DNA from: UBA11889 sp002313255
Lineage (GTDB): Bacteria > Pseudomonadota > Gammaproteobacteria > Pseudomonadales > Azotimanducaceae
Assembly: GCA_913045265.1 (NCBI GenBank)
Contig: CAJWQX010000010.1
Location: forward strand, 1-59,800
Direction: 5' to 3'
DNA: 59,800 nt
Part shown: positions 42,693-52,188 of the stretch, piece after piece
Layout of the letters: each line of letters starts with the position of its first letter
How positions within the stretch are numbered: the stretch's first letter is position 1
Made by a program: the position numbers and the translations under genes
Notes under the pieces: model-generated
What the model saw: only the letters and a program-made list of their open reading frames with translations
Databases searched by the model: none
Told to the model about the DNA's origin: nothing

Positions 42693-44120
42693 ATGGCAAG
42701 CCCAGCCGCACAATCTGATATCCAACTCGATCCGGATATATTTCGTGCTTACGACATCCGTGGGATAGTGGAAACTAACCTGACACCAACCGTCGTATAT
42801 TGGATAGGAAGGGCGTTTGCTGCCGAGGCATTATCCCAAGAACAACATGCTGCAGTAATTGGGGGAGACGGTCGGATTTCGACCCCTTTGTTATGCCAAT
42901 CCTTAGCGAAAGGACTCAACGACGGCGGTATCAACGTCATTGACGTGGGGACGGTGCCGACCCCATTGCTTTATTACGCGACGCACCGCATTGATGAGCC
43001 AGAATTCCCAGGAACACAGTCTTCGATCGGAACAGGAATCATGGTCACCGGTTCGCATAATCCGCCGGAGTACAACGGTCTAAAGATGATGATTGGAGGC
43101 ACAACCCTAGCCGAAGAAGCAATCCAGCGATTGCGCGAAAGAGTTGTTAGAAAAAATCTCCCAGACGGTATGGGGACCTATCGGAAAACGAAAATCATTA
43201 ACGACTACGTTTGCGCAGTTCGTGACGACATTCGATTGTCCCGACCTCTTAAAGTGGTCGTAGATTGCGGTAACGGTGTTGCGGGTCTGGTCGCGCCAGA
43301 TCTATTTACGATGCTCGGGTGCAACGTCGTTCCACTCTATTCAGATGTGGATGGGAACTTCCCAAACCACCACCCCGATCCTGCCGATCCTGCGAATCTA
43401 CTGGACCTCATATCCGCAGTTGATGAGCAACGCGCAGATTTAGGCATCGCGTTCGATGGAGACGGAGATCGTCTAGGCATTGTTAGCAATTGCGGCACGA
43501 TCATTTGGCCCGATCGGATACTGATGCTACTTGCCCAAGACATTCTTAGTCGTAACCGCGGCGCCGAAATCATTTTCGATGTTAAATGCAGTAGTCGCCT
43601 GGCTTCTCTCATTACTGATCTCGGCGGAAAGGCTTTAATGTGGAAGACTGGACATTCCCACATCAAAGCTAAGCTGAAAGAAACCGGGGCTCTTTTGGGT
43701 GGAGAGTTCAGCGGACACATTTGCTTCGTCGAACGTTGGTTTGGTTTTGACGACGCGCTTTACAGCGCAGCGCGCCTCCTCGAATTATTGAGCGCAGAAA
43801 CGCGAACCGTTGAGGACATTTTTTTGGATTTCCCGCCCGTCATTTCCACGCCTGAGATTAAGATCCCAACCACGGAAAGGGGGAAATTCGATGTCATTGA
43901 CGCGCTCTCCCGATGCCATTACTTCGACGAAGGAGAAATCGCAACTATCGACGGTATCCGCGTAGATTACGAAGATGGCTGGGGATTGATTCGAGCGTCC
44001 AACACGAGTCCCGTGCTTAGCCTGCGTTTTGAAGCGGAAAGTACGGAAGCATTACAGCGTATCAAGAACACGTTCCGTACCGCGATTGCCCGTATAGATC
44101 CCGAACTGGTGATTCCATGA
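42693..44120 (+). CDS. algC: Phosphomannomutase/phosphoglucomutase
   Basis: Alpha-D-phosphohexomutase interconverting 6- and 1-phosphates of mannose or glucose for polysaccharide and LPS precursors. The 475-residue protein has FRAYDIRG, the catalytic phosphoserine loop GIMVTGSHNPPEYNGLKM, the metal loop FDGDGDRLGIV, the sugar-binding GEFSGH and a C-terminal phosphate loop RASNTSPVLSLRFEA. ATG 42693. Its stop overlaps argB (ATGA), the same order as in Pseudomonas (algC-argB). Confidence 0.93.
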   Translation: MASPAAQSDIQLDPDIFRAYDIRGIVETNLTPTVVYWIGRAFAAEALSQEQHAAVIGGDGRISTPLLCQSLAKGLNDGGINVIDVGTVPTPLLYYATHRIDEPEFPGTQSSIGTGIMVTGSHNPPEYNGLKMMIGGTTLAEEAIQRLRERVVRKNLPDGMGTYRKTKIINDYVCAVRDDIRLSRPLKVVVDCGNGVAGLVAPDLFTMLGCNVVPLYSDVDGNFPNHHPDPADPANLLDLISAVDEQRADLGIAFDGDGDRLGIVSNCGTIIWPDRILMLLAQDILSRNRGAEIIFDVKCSSRLASLITDLGGKALMWKTGHSHIKAKLKETGALLGGEFSGHICFVERWFGFDDALYSAARLLELLSAETRTVEDIFLDFPPVISTPEIKIPTTERGKFDVIDALSRCHYFDEGEIATIDGIRVDYEDGWGLIRASNTSPVLSLRFEAESTEALQRIKNTFRTAIARIDPELVIP

Positions 44121-45007
44121 ATGAGCATGAAGAGACTGCGCGAATTCTCGTCGAGGCGCTTCCGTATATCCAACGTTTCCACGGTTCGACCATTGTCATC
44201 AAATACGGTGGAAATGCCATGGCGCACGATGATTTAAAACGAGCCTTCGCTCGAGACGTTATTTTGATGAAAGTAGTTGGGATGAATCCGATCGTCGTCC
44301 ACGGTGGCGGGCCACAAATAGAAGAGCTGCTTGGCCGACTCAATATTGTCACGCGATTCGTTGGAGGCATGCGAGTAACCAACAAAGAAACAATGGACGT
44401 AGTGCAAATGGTCCTCGGGGGTTTGGTCAATAAAGAAATCGTGTCTCTGATAAACGACAACGGCGGAATGGCGGTTGGAATCACTGGTAAAGACGGTAAT
44501 CTGATCCGTGCTCGACGAATGGAATTAACCGAGACGAATGAAGGCTCCGTCGTTTCGGAAATTATCGATATTGGACAAGTTGGTGAAGTGGAATCTATTA
44601 ATCACGCGGTACTTGAGTCTCTAATCGATAGAGATTTCATCCCGGTGGTCGCGCCCATCGGAGTCGGACAAAACGGTGAAAGTCTTAACATTAATGCAGA
44701 CTTGGTAGCGAGCGGCATTGCACAACACATCGGCGCCGAAAAACTCATACTCATTACAAATACCCCCGGTATTCTCGACGTAAACAACGACACGATCGCG
44801 TCCCTCAGCCGTAAAAAAGCTGCGGTATTGATTTCTCAAGGTGTCATCGAGGGCGGGATGTTGCCGAAGGCGCGCTGTGCACTAGACGCGGTGGAGGGAG
44901 GTGTCCAAAGCGCACACATTATCGATGGTCGAGTACCGCATGCCCTTCTCTTAGAGGTCCTAACCGATAGTGGCATAGGTACTCTAATCGGTGAACGTTC
45001 TACATAA
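44117..45007 (+). CDS. argB: Acetylglutamate kinase
   Basis: Phosphorylates N-acetylglutamate in arginine synthesis. The 296-residue protein has IVIKYGGNAM, VHGGGPQIEELL, TRFVGGMRVTNKETMDVVQMVL (in part), NINADLVASGIAQ and GGMLPKARCALDAVEGGVQSAHIIDGR (in part). It belongs to the longer, N-terminally extended type that is typically inhibited by arginine in the linear-cycle variant. ATG 44117. It converges on pyrE across 164 nt (45008-45171), in which I see neither gene nor clear terminator. Confidence 0.95.
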   Translation: MNEHEETARILVEALPYIQRFHGSTIVIKYGGNAMAHDDLKRAFARDVILMKVVGMNPIVVHGGGPQIEELLGRLNIVTRFVGGMRVTNKETMDVVQMVLGGLVNKEIVSLINDNGGMAVGITGKDGNLIRARRMELTETNEGSVVSEIIDIGQVGEVESINHAVLESLIDRDFIPVVAPIGVGQNGESLNINADLVASGIAQHIGAEKLILITNTPGILDVNNDTIASLSRKKAAVLISQGVIEGGMLPKARCALDAVEGGVQSAHIIDGRVPHALLLEVLTDSGIGTLIGERST

Positions 45008-45171
45008 GTCGGCCGGCAGTATTCCAGAATAGCGCCTCATCGAATACAGCGCTTATGCGATTGGTATAACTGGCTTCTGGGTCGCGTTTCACGAATATCG
45101 GCTCGTAACACTGGGTAGGCGTGCCAGACGCAACCTTTCCCCAATTATTTCAGAAATTCTCCGGTTAACGC

Positions 45172-45828
45172 CTACTCCAAAACTTGGCAGTGTGCTTGTT
45201 GGTATCTCGTCAGCTCTGCCAGGGTGTGCCGGTATTCGGGGTCGCTCTTGATACATCGAACAACGTCATTCAGACCCGCTATACTTTCGACGGGGACCGA
45301 AAGCTCCCTCGAAATGCTTTTCAGAACCGTCAGAGATCCTTCTTCAACGTACTCCTGTCGGTCGAGCGCGACGAGGACCCCAACAAGGTCGCCGCCCGCC
45401 TCCCGCACCAGACGAGCCGATTCCACCACGGCTGTTCCTGCTGTTAACACGTCGTCGACGATAACAACTCTGCGTTCCGCCAAAGGCGTACCAACCAAAA
45501 CACCTCCTTCCCCGTGTCCTTTCGGTTCTTTTCGATTGTATGCAACACCCACAGGTTTACCAGTTTCAGCCATCGCTATGGAAGTCGATACCGCAATCGG
45601 AATGCCTTTGTACGCCGGGCCAAAAATGACATCAAAGTCATACTCCAGATACCGCAATCGTTCGGCGTAAGCGCTCCCCAAACGCCGAAGCCCATCGCCG
45701 TGGTCGATGGCTCCAAGGTTGAAGAAGTACGGGCTTTGACGGCCGGATTTGAGCGTAAATGGACCAAACTTAAGCACCCTTTGCGAAATCATATCGAGAA
45801 CGAAATGGTTCGCTCCCTCTTCCGTCAA
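45172..45828 (-). CDS. pyrE: Orotate phosphoribosyltransferase
   Basis: Makes OMP from orotate and PRPP in UMP synthesis. The 218-residue protein has VLKFGPFTLKSGRQSPYFFN, FGPAYKGIPIA, YNRKEPKGHGEGG and the PRPP motif VVIVDDVLTAGTAV. The start is TTG 45828, overlapping the rph stop as TTGA; this gives the same N-terminal length as E. coli PyrE, whereas the ATG 12 codons later is too short. rph-pyrE is the classical gammaproteobacterial operon. Confidence 0.94.
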   Translation of the reverse strand: MTEEGANHFVLDMISQRVLKFGPFTLKSGRQSPYFFNLGAIDHGDGLRRLGSAYAERLRYLEYDFDVIFGPAYKGIPIAVSTSIAMAETGKPVGVAYNRKEPKGHGEGGVLVGTPLAERRVVIVDDVLTAGTAVVESARLVREAGGDLVGVLVALDRQEYVEEGSLTVLKSISRELSVPVESIAGLNDVVRCIKSDPEYRHTLAELTRYQQAHCQVLE

Positions 45829-46532
45829 GATGCCAGCCCCAGCGCGCGTCGTTGTTCCCTAAATAGTGCAGATATGCCAGTTTTAGCTAATCCAAGCATC
45901 GCATCGAGCGTTTCATCGTCAAACGGGGCTGCTTCCGCCGTGCCTTGAATCTCGATAAAGCCACCGCCTTCAACCATGACGACGTTCATGTCCGTGTCTG
46001 CGTTTGAGTCCTCCGGATAGTCCAAATCCAATACCGGAACGCCATGAAACACCCCCACGGATATCGATCCGACCAGGCCGATAAATGCTTCCGGAGCGAC
46101 CTGGAGTATCGCATCGGCAAGCGCGACAGAACCCCCCGTTATAGAAGCCGTCCGCGTTCCTCCGTCAGCCTGTATCACGTCGCAGTCGACTCTGATCGTA
46201 CGCTCCCCCAACTTATTCAAATCGACCACAGCCCTTAAAGACCTGCCGATGAGTCGCTGTATTTCGACCGTACGACCGCTCTGTTTACCACGTGCCGCCT
46301 CTCTATCCGCTCGGCTATGTGTCGCCCCCGGCAACATGCCGTATTCAGCAGTAACCCACCCACGACCTTGTCCTCGCATGAATCCCGGAACGTTGTCCTC
46401 GACACTAGCGGTGCAAATTACTTTTGTATCACCAAATTCTATTAGTACCGATGCGGCTGCGTGCTTAGTGAAATCACGCGTAATTGTAATTGCACGAAGC
46501 TCATCTGGCGCTCGGCCACTTGGCCTATCCAT
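45825..46532 (-). CDS. rph: Ribonuclease PH
   Basis: Phosphorolytic 3'-5' exoribonuclease that trims tRNA precursors. The 235-residue protein has MDRPSGRAPDELRAITITRDF, VICTASVEDNVPGFMRGQGRGWVTAEYGMLPGATHSR (in part), RSLRAVVDLNKLGERTI, DCDVIQADGGTRTASITG and DLDYPEDSNADTDMNVVM. ATG 46532. It diverges from gmk across 129 nt; yicC, often present here, is absent. Its stop overlaps pyrE. The C-terminus is complete, unlike the frameshifted K-12 version. Confidence 0.95.
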   Translation of the reverse strand: MDRPSGRAPDELRAITITRDFTKHAAASVLIEFGDTKVICTASVEDNVPGFMRGQGRGWVTAEYGMLPGATHSRADREAARGKQSGRTVEIQRLIGRSLRAVVDLNKLGERTIRVDCDVIQADGGTRTASITGGSVALADAILQVAPEAFIGLVGSISVGVFHGVPVLDLDYPEDSNADTDMNVVMVEGGGFIEIQGTAEAAPFDDETLDAMLGLAKTGISALFREQRRALGLAS

Positions 46533-46661
46533 CCTGCCCTCAATTCGTCCGGACGTTGAAAATCAGCGCATCATATCAAGTTACAATGGTGTGATGACGT
46601 CGCGCTCCTCAGATTTCGCTACGCTGAAGCAACCCAAACCTATCTTTAATCGCTCGATTGC

Positions 46662-47309
46662 ATGAGTTCAAGATCACAACGTTCGGGACGGCTTTTCGTC
46701 ATTTCCGCGCCATCTGGAGCCGGTAAAACAAGTCTTGTGAACGCGCTTCTCCAAGCCGATCGTAGGCTTGTTTCCTCAGTTTCTCATACAACCCGACCCA
46801 AACGTCAAGGCGAAAAAGAGGGGAAACATTATTACTTCACCGCTCGAGCTGATTTCCTGGCGCTGAAATCCAAGTCGGCGTTTCTCGAATACGCCAACGT
46901 TTTCGGTCACCTCTACGGGACCACTGTCAAAAGCGTTGATATCCACCTAACCAACGGGTTAGACGTCATACTCGAAATCGACTGGCAAGGCGCTAGAAAG
47001 GTCCGCGAAAGGGAACCCGCTACAACTAGTATTTTTGTTCTTCCACCCTCTCGAATCGCTCTCGTTGAACGATTGCGGTGTCGCGGAGAAGACAGCTCTG
47101 AGGAAATCCAACGGCGTACTAATCTGGCAGTTGAGGAAATATCTCATTTCCACGAATTCGACTACGTTCTCGTTAATGACGATTTTGACGAGGCGCTCTT
47201 GGAACTCACAAACATCATTAGTTCCGTGAGAAACGGTACGTTCTTTTCAAAATCAAACGTATCGGATCTCGCTGCCAGACTCTTGTCGGACAAATCCCGA
47301 TTCGAGTAG
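46662..47309 (+). CDS. gmk: Guanylate kinase
   Basis: Phosphorylates GMP to GDP. The 215-residue protein has the P-loop FVISAPSGAGKTSLV, SVSHTTRPKRQGEKEGKHYYF (in part), FLEYANVFGHLYGT and ILEIDWQGARKVR. ATG 46662. It begins the stringent-response cluster gmk-rpoZ-spoT, and its gene product's guanine-nucleotide pool feeds (p)ppGpp synthesis by SpoT. Spacing to rpoZ is 31 nt. Confidence 0.96.
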   Translation: MSSRSQRSGRLFVISAPSGAGKTSLVNALLQADRRLVSSVSHTTRPKRQGEKEGKHYYFTARADFLALKSKSAFLEYANVFGHLYGTTVKSVDIHLTNGLDVILEIDWQGARKVREREPATTSIFVLPPSRIALVERLRCRGEDSSEEIQRRTNLAVEEISHFHEFDYVLVNDDFDEALLELTNIISSVRNGTFFSKSNVSDLAARLLSDKSRFE

Positions 47310-47340
47310 AATCGCGCGTCCGCTTAACGTCGAGCAATTT

Positions 47341-47613
47341 ATGGCCCGAGTAACCGTTGAAGATTGTCTCGAACACGTAGAAAACCGCTTCGCATTGGTC
47401 ATGGTTGCGACACGTCGCGCCCGACAGATGGTTAAATTTCGAGCAGAACCCCTTGTGGACGGTGAGGGCGACAAGCCCACCGTCATTGCCCTCCGAGAAA
47501 TTGCCAAGGGTCTGATTACCGACGAAGTGCTTGACGCCGGTGACGTGAGGCCGGACGATTCTGAAATGGATGCGGCTTTCGGCTTTGGAGATGATCGAGA
47601 AAACAACTTCTGA
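47341..47613 (+). CDS. rpoZ: RNA polymerase omega subunit
   Basis: Small subunit helping RNA polymerase assembly and, in Proteobacteria, forming part of a ppGpp-binding site. The 90-residue protein has MARVTVEDCLEHVENRFALV, ATRRARQM and DKPTVIALREIAKGLI (in part). ATG 47341. The 3' end overlaps the spoT start region by about 23 nt, the conserved rpoZ-spoT pair. Confidence 0.96.
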   Translation: MARVTVEDCLEHVENRFALVMVATRRARQMVKFRAEPLVDGEGDKPTVIALREIAKGLITDEVLDAGDVRPDDSEMDAAFGFGDDRENNF

Positions 47614-49780
47614 GTCCTACTTTCAGGCTCAACTTGCCGCACGAGCATTGAGCGATGAAATCGCTGCCCCTACCAACGCCAAGACTCTCACAAAGGCCTT
47701 ATCGTATCTGAACAGACGCGAGCTCAGGCGTGTTAGGCGCGCCTATCAATTTGCAGAAGAAGCGCACGACGGTCAGCGTCGACTATCTGGCCATCCATAC
47801 GTTACGCACCCCTTGGCTGTAGCGGGCGTCCTCGCCGACATGCACATGGACCATCAGTCCATTATGGCCGCGTTACTGCACGATGTCCTTGAAGATACAG
47901 GTATAGACAAAGAAGTTCTGGTCGAATCGTTCGGGCAAGAAGTTGCGGACATTGTGGACGGCGTATCCAAGCTTGCGACCATCTATAAGACATCAGCCGA
48001 AGAACATGCGGAAAATTTTCAGAAGATGGCAATGGCGACGACACGGGACCTGAGAGTCATTCTCGTTAAATTAGCAGACAGGCTACACAACATGCGTACC
48101 ATCGGCGCGCTTGACCGAGACAGGCGACGACGGATCGCCCGCGAGACTCTAGACTTCTACGCTCCCATAGCTAACCGGCTAGGCATGAACGCTATCAAGA
48201 TTGAATTAGAAGAGCTTGGCTTCGAAACCGTCTACCCGCTGCGCGCTGGATTGATCGGTCGTGCAGTATCCGCTGCACGCGGTAATCGAAAGGCCTTAAT
48301 GGAAGAAATACGGAAGTCGATCCTAGCGGTCCTTAAACGTGAAGGAATCGATGCAACCGTGGTCGGTCGAGAAAAACACCTTTATTCAATTTATACAAAG
48401 ATGAAGGCTCAGAGAAAGTCGTTCGGCGACATCATGGATGTCTTCGGTTTCCGAGTCGTCGTCGATCAAGTCGATGCCTGTTACCGCGCCTTGGGCTCGA
48501 TTCATAACCTCTACAAACCGAGAACTGACAGGTTCAAGGACTATATAGCCATTCCTAAAGCGAACGGATATCAGTCACTGCACACCACGCTGTTCGGCAT
48601 GCACGGCGTCCCGATCGAGGTACAGATACGCACTCGTCAAATGGACACAATCGCGGACAACGGCATCGCCGGACACTGGCTGTACAAATCCCAAACCGCA
48701 TCGGTCAAGCATAGCGATGCCCGGACGCGCGAATGGGTTAACAGCATCCTCGATTTGCAACAAAAGGCTGGCAATTCCCAAGAATTTATTGAAAACCTGA
48801 AACTCGATCTATTTCCCGATGAACTTTATGTCTTTACGCCCCGGGGCGACATTCTCGAATTACCAAGGGGTAGCTGCCCGATCGATTTTGCATACAACAT
48901 TCATACGGACATCGGTAATCACACGGTCGCCTGTCGAGTCGACAAAGTCTTGGCGCCATTATCAAAACAATTAGAATCAGGCCAGACCGTCGAAGTAATC
49001 ACGGCCACTGACGCACGCCCCAGTCCGGAGTGGCTCACTTTCGCTGTATCCGGTCGCGCACGGTCAGGGATCCGTATGGCATTGAAAGTACAACAACGAG
49101 CAGAGTCAATTCGTCTCGGCCGACGCCTACTCGATAGAACACTCGCCAATGCGAACACCTCCATTAACGATTTGGATTTTAGACGACTGCGAAAAGTCTT
49201 TAAGGAATTTAACGTCCGAAAGTTGGACGACTTACTAGCCGACATTGGAATCGGCAATCTCATGGCGTACGTCGTTGCCCAACGGTTGTTAGCGTTAGAA
49301 AACCCCGCGTATCAGGCGGTTGATATACACGAAGGCGGCCCGGTTGCCATTAAGGACGGCGAGGGTCTTGTAATCAATTACGGTCGTTGCTGTGGTCCGG
49401 TACCGGGTGATCCTGTCGTTGGTCACATGACGCCAGGAAAAGGATTTGTCGTGCATCTGGAAGCTTGTAATAACGTTACCGAGGTACGACGGCGCGCGCC
49501 GCAGGACATAATTCCTGCGCGCTGGAGCGAGACTCAGCGTGAGTTTGAAACGACCCTCCGCCTCACGGTTAAACGCCGAAAGGGGGTCCTTGCGGAACTT
49601 GCTACTTCTGTCAACACGGTGGACGCCGGAATTAACCATATTCGAATTGACGAGCGATCGTCGGATCTTTCAACGGTGGTGGTTGAGATTTCAGTTCGCG
49701 ATCACGATCACCTAAAACGCGCGATGCAACGTCTTCGCAACATATCGCCCGTGCAAAGTGTGGAACGAGCCGTTAGCTAG
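47591..49780 (+). CDS. spoT: Bifunctional (p)ppGpp synthetase/hydrolase SpoT
   Basis: Makes and degrades the alarmone (p)ppGpp. About 729 residues from ATG 47591: HD hydrolase domain (HPLAVAGVLADM, ALLHDVLEDTG, LVKLADRLHNMRT), synthetase domain with the RFKD motif in RTDRFKDYIAIPKANGYQSLH (in part), TGS domain (VFTPRGDILELPRGSCPIDFAY, in part), zinc-finger-like GRCCGPVPGDPVVGH, and a C-terminal ACT. HD and synthetase motifs both look intact. The start is not sure: ATG 47570 in the same frame is an alternative. Both lie inside rpoZ. Confidence 0.95.
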   Translation: MIEKTTSESYFQAQLAARALSDEIAAPTNAKTLTKALSYLNRRELRRVRRAYQFAEEAHDGQRRLSGHPYVTHPLAVAGVLADMHMDHQSIMAALLHDVLEDTGIDKEVLVESFGQEVADIVDGVSKLATIYKTSAEEHAENFQKMAMATTRDLRVILVKLADRLHNMRTIGALDRDRRRRIARETLDFYAPIANRLGMNAIKIELEELGFETVYPLRAGLIGRAVSAARGNRKALMEEIRKSILAVLKREGIDATVVGREKHLYSIYTKMKAQRKSFGDIMDVFGFRVVVDQVDACYRALGSIHNLYKPRTDRFKDYIAIPKANGYQSLHTTLFGMHGVPIEVQIRTRQMDTIADNGIAGHWLYKSQTASVKHSDARTREWVNSILDLQQKAGNSQEFIENLKLDLFPDELYVFTPRGDILELPRGSCPIDFAYNIHTDIGNHTVACRVDKVLAPLSKQLESGQTVEVITATDARPSPEWLTFAVSGRARSGIRMALKVQQRAESIRLGRRLLDRTLANANTSINDLDFRRLRKVFKEFNVRKLDDLLADIGIGNLMAYVVAQRLLALENPAYQAVDIHEGGPVAIKDGEGLVINYGRCCGPVPGDPVVGHMTPGKGFVVHLEACNNVTEVRRRAPQDIIPARWSETQREFETTLRLTVKRRKGVLAELATSVNTVDAGINHIRIDERSSDLSTVVVEISVRDHDHLKRAMQRLRNISPVQSVERAVS

Positions 49781-50175
49781 TGACACGTATCGCTATATCC
49801 ACGAAAGTCGCCCCCGATGCAATTGGCGCTTATTCGCAAGCCATCAAGACAGGTGAAATCGTATATCTTTCAGGCCAGATTGGGCTTGATCCCTCGACCA
49901 TGGAGCTGGTCGCAGATACTTTCGGAAAGGAAATTCAGCAAGTATTCAGCAATGTTGAGTCAGTGTGTCGCGCGAGTGGTGGCTCGCTGAGCTCTATTGT
50001 CAAAATGAGCGTTTTTCTAACGGATCTGCGCCTATTCGGCGAAGTCAACGATGTCTTCACGAATCGATTTACACCGCCGTTCCCCGCACGCTCGGTGGTT
50101 GGAGTCAACGAACTACCCCGCGGAGCGCGCGTAGAAATCGAGGCCGTACTGTCGATTCCAAAGGAATGCAGCTGA
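49780..50175 (+). CDS. ridA: RidA family enamine/imine deaminase
   Basis: Hydrolyses reactive 2-aminoacrylate and related imines formed by PLP enzymes such as the IlvA encoded here. The 131-residue protein has APDAIGAYSQAIKTGEIVYLSGQIGLDP (in part), VKMSVFLTDL, and the conserved Arg in FPARSVVGVNELPRGARVEIE (in part). GTG 49780 shares one base with the spoT stop (TAGTG). Position after spoT is conserved. Confidence 0.94.
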   Translation: MTRIAISTKVAPDAIGAYSQAIKTGEIVYLSGQIGLDPSTMELVADTFGKEIQQVFSNVESVCRASGGSLSSIVKMSVFLTDLRLFGEVNDVFTNRFTPPFPARSVVGVNELPRGARVEIEAVLSIPKECS

Positions 50176-52175
50176 ACGACGAATCCATTACGGCACTCAA
50201 AGGCATTGGCCCTTCCGCCGCCGGTAAGTTGTTGCGCCTGGGGATTCGTAGCCAACTCGATTTGCTTTTACATCTTCCAATTCGTTACCAAGACCGCACC
50301 CAAATCACCCCCCTAAATCAGCTAAACGCGGGAGACGAATGCTACGTCTCCGGTGAAATAGTGAAAGTTAACGTAGGTTATGGCCACCGCCGAAGTCTAA
50401 TTATCACGCTTGAAGACGGGAACGCATTCCTCAGCATGCGCCTGTTTCACTTTAGCCCGCATCAACGCGAGGCGCTCTGTCCAGGTGCGTGGCTACGTTT
50501 ATTTGGTGAGGCCCGTCTTAGCCGCTCCGGGCTCGAAATGGTCCATCCTGAATATCGGGTTTTCAATTCAGAACCCGGTCCTATAAAGCCAGAATTAAAG
50601 CCCGTTTACCGCGTCACCGTCGGTATAACAAGCGCTAGGGTTGCTGGATGGATTGAGCAGATTCTTGAGCACCCTCCCGACCTTCATCCTTTCCAGACGA
50701 TGGGCTTTACTCTGGAAGATGCGTTGCGAGTAATCCATCTTCCACCGGTCGACCAGCCCGAATTAGTTGAATCGGCCCGAAAGCGACTAGCCTTCGACGA
50801 GTTGCTCGCTTACTACCTTGTGATGAAACGACGCCAGCAAGCCGTTTCGAACGCCCCTGCACGGGCTCTTCCCCCTGTCCACCAACTGGGTAAAGAGTTA
50901 TTGCGCGAACTCGGATTCCAACTCACCAGCGCACAGCGAAAAACTACCATCGATGTCCTCAACGATCTCGCCAAAACTCGCGCGACGATGCGTCTAATTC
51001 AAGGAGATGTCGGTTCGGGAAAAACCATCATCGCAGCATTTGCGGCAATACGGGCCGCCGAAAACGGCGCGCAAACCGCCATAATGGCACCTACTGAAAT
51101 TCTTGCAGAGCAACACTACGAAACGTTTTCGAGCTGGCTCTCGCCTCTCGGCATACGGGTCGGCCTCCTAACGGGTCGACTTCCTGCAACAGAAAGACGA
51201 TCCAGATTGAACGCGATAGCAAATGGTGATGATTTAGTAATCATCGGTACGCACGCCATTTTTCAAACGGACGTTGTTTTCCACGAACTCGGTTTAACGA
51301 TCGTCGATGAACAACATCGGTTCGGCGTTCACCAACGGATGTCCCTTCGTGACAAAGGACGCCTGCCCCACCAATTAGTCATGACCGCAACTCCGATCCC
51401 CAGGACATTGTCGATGACCTTGTATGCCGACATGGATCTATCGGTGATTGATGAAATGCCGCCCGGGCGTGTGCCCATCGTGACGTCAATACACACCAAT
51501 GCACGGCGCGATGAAATCGTTGAAGGCGTCGGCCGCGAAGTGGCTGCAGGGCATCAAGCTTTTTGGGTCTGTGCCGCCATCGAGGAATCCGCAGATAGCG
51601 AGATCAAAGCCGCAGAGACCGTTCATTCAGAACTCGAGGGCAAGCTACCGCAAGTGATGGTAGGGCTTATCCACGGGCGTATGAAAACGATCGACAAGTC
51701 AGCAACGATGTCCCGATTCAAATCCGGGGAAATAGGATTGCTGGTCGCAACTACGGTTGTAGAGGTTGGCGTTGACGTTCCTAACGCAACCCACATGGTG
51801 ATTGATGACCCAGATCGTTTGGGCCTGGCTCAACTCCACCAATTGAGGGGTCGGATCGGCCGCGGACACCTCCCGAGTCACTGCACTTTGCTCTACGAAG
51901 CCCCACTGACGGAACTGGCAAAAGCGCGTTTGAACGTGATGCGTGAGACCAACGACGGGTTTCTCATCGCAGAAAAAGATCTTGAGCTTCGAGGGCCGGG
52001 TGACATTATGGGGACCCGCCAAACGGGTGAGCGACAATTTCGTGTTTCCGACCTTAGTCGCGACCTGTCACTATTCAAGGAGGTCGTTCGAACTGGCGAT
52101 ACGATGCGTAAAGCCGATGCGGAGGCAATAATCAAAACCTGGACGCCGGTAGAGACCGAGTACGCGACGGTCTAG
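50166..52175 (+). CDS. recG: ATP-dependent DNA helicase RecG
   Basis: Branch-migrating helicase that remodels stalled replication forks and Holliday junctions. The 669-residue protein has an N-terminal wedge/OB domain (LLLHLPIRYQDRT, VSGEIVKVNVGYGHRRSLII, in part), Walker A QGDVGSGKTIIA, IVDEQHRFGVHQR, TATPIPRTLSM, VVEVGVDVPNA and QLRGRIGRG. I chose ATG 50166, which overlaps the last 10 nt of ridA; the longer open frame reaches into ridA without similarity. It converges on a symporter gene with 13 nt between. Confidence 0.95.
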   Translation: MQLNDESITALKGIGPSAAGKLLRLGIRSQLDLLLHLPIRYQDRTQITPLNQLNAGDECYVSGEIVKVNVGYGHRRSLIITLEDGNAFLSMRLFHFSPHQREALCPGAWLRLFGEARLSRSGLEMVHPEYRVFNSEPGPIKPELKPVYRVTVGITSARVAGWIEQILEHPPDLHPFQTMGFTLEDALRVIHLPPVDQPELVESARKRLAFDELLAYYLVMKRRQQAVSNAPARALPPVHQLGKELLRELGFQLTSAQRKTTIDVLNDLAKTRATMRLIQGDVGSGKTIIAAFAAIRAAENGAQTAIMAPTEILAEQHYETFSSWLSPLGIRVGLLTGRLPATERRSRLNAIANGDDLVIIGTHAIFQTDVVFHELGLTIVDEQHRFGVHQRMSLRDKGRLPHQLVMTATPIPRTLSMTLYADMDLSVIDEMPPGRVPIVTSIHTNARRDEIVEGVGREVAAGHQAFWVCAAIEESADSEIKAAETVHSELEGKLPQVMVGLIHGRMKTIDKSATMSRFKSGEIGLLVATTVVEVGVDVPNATHMVIDDPDRLGLAQLHQLRGRIGRGHLPSHCTLLYEAPLTELAKARLNVMRETNDGFLIAEKDLELRGPGDIMGTRQTGERQFRVSDLSRDLSLFKEVVRTGDTMRKADAEAIIKTWTPVETEYATV

Positions 52176-52188
52176 CGTCATTTCGCGG

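Noticed and set aside
45008..45171. A gene or small RNA in the argB/pyrE convergent gap
   Set aside because: No open frame of useful length, no promoter-like pair and no strong hairpin with a T-run were visible.
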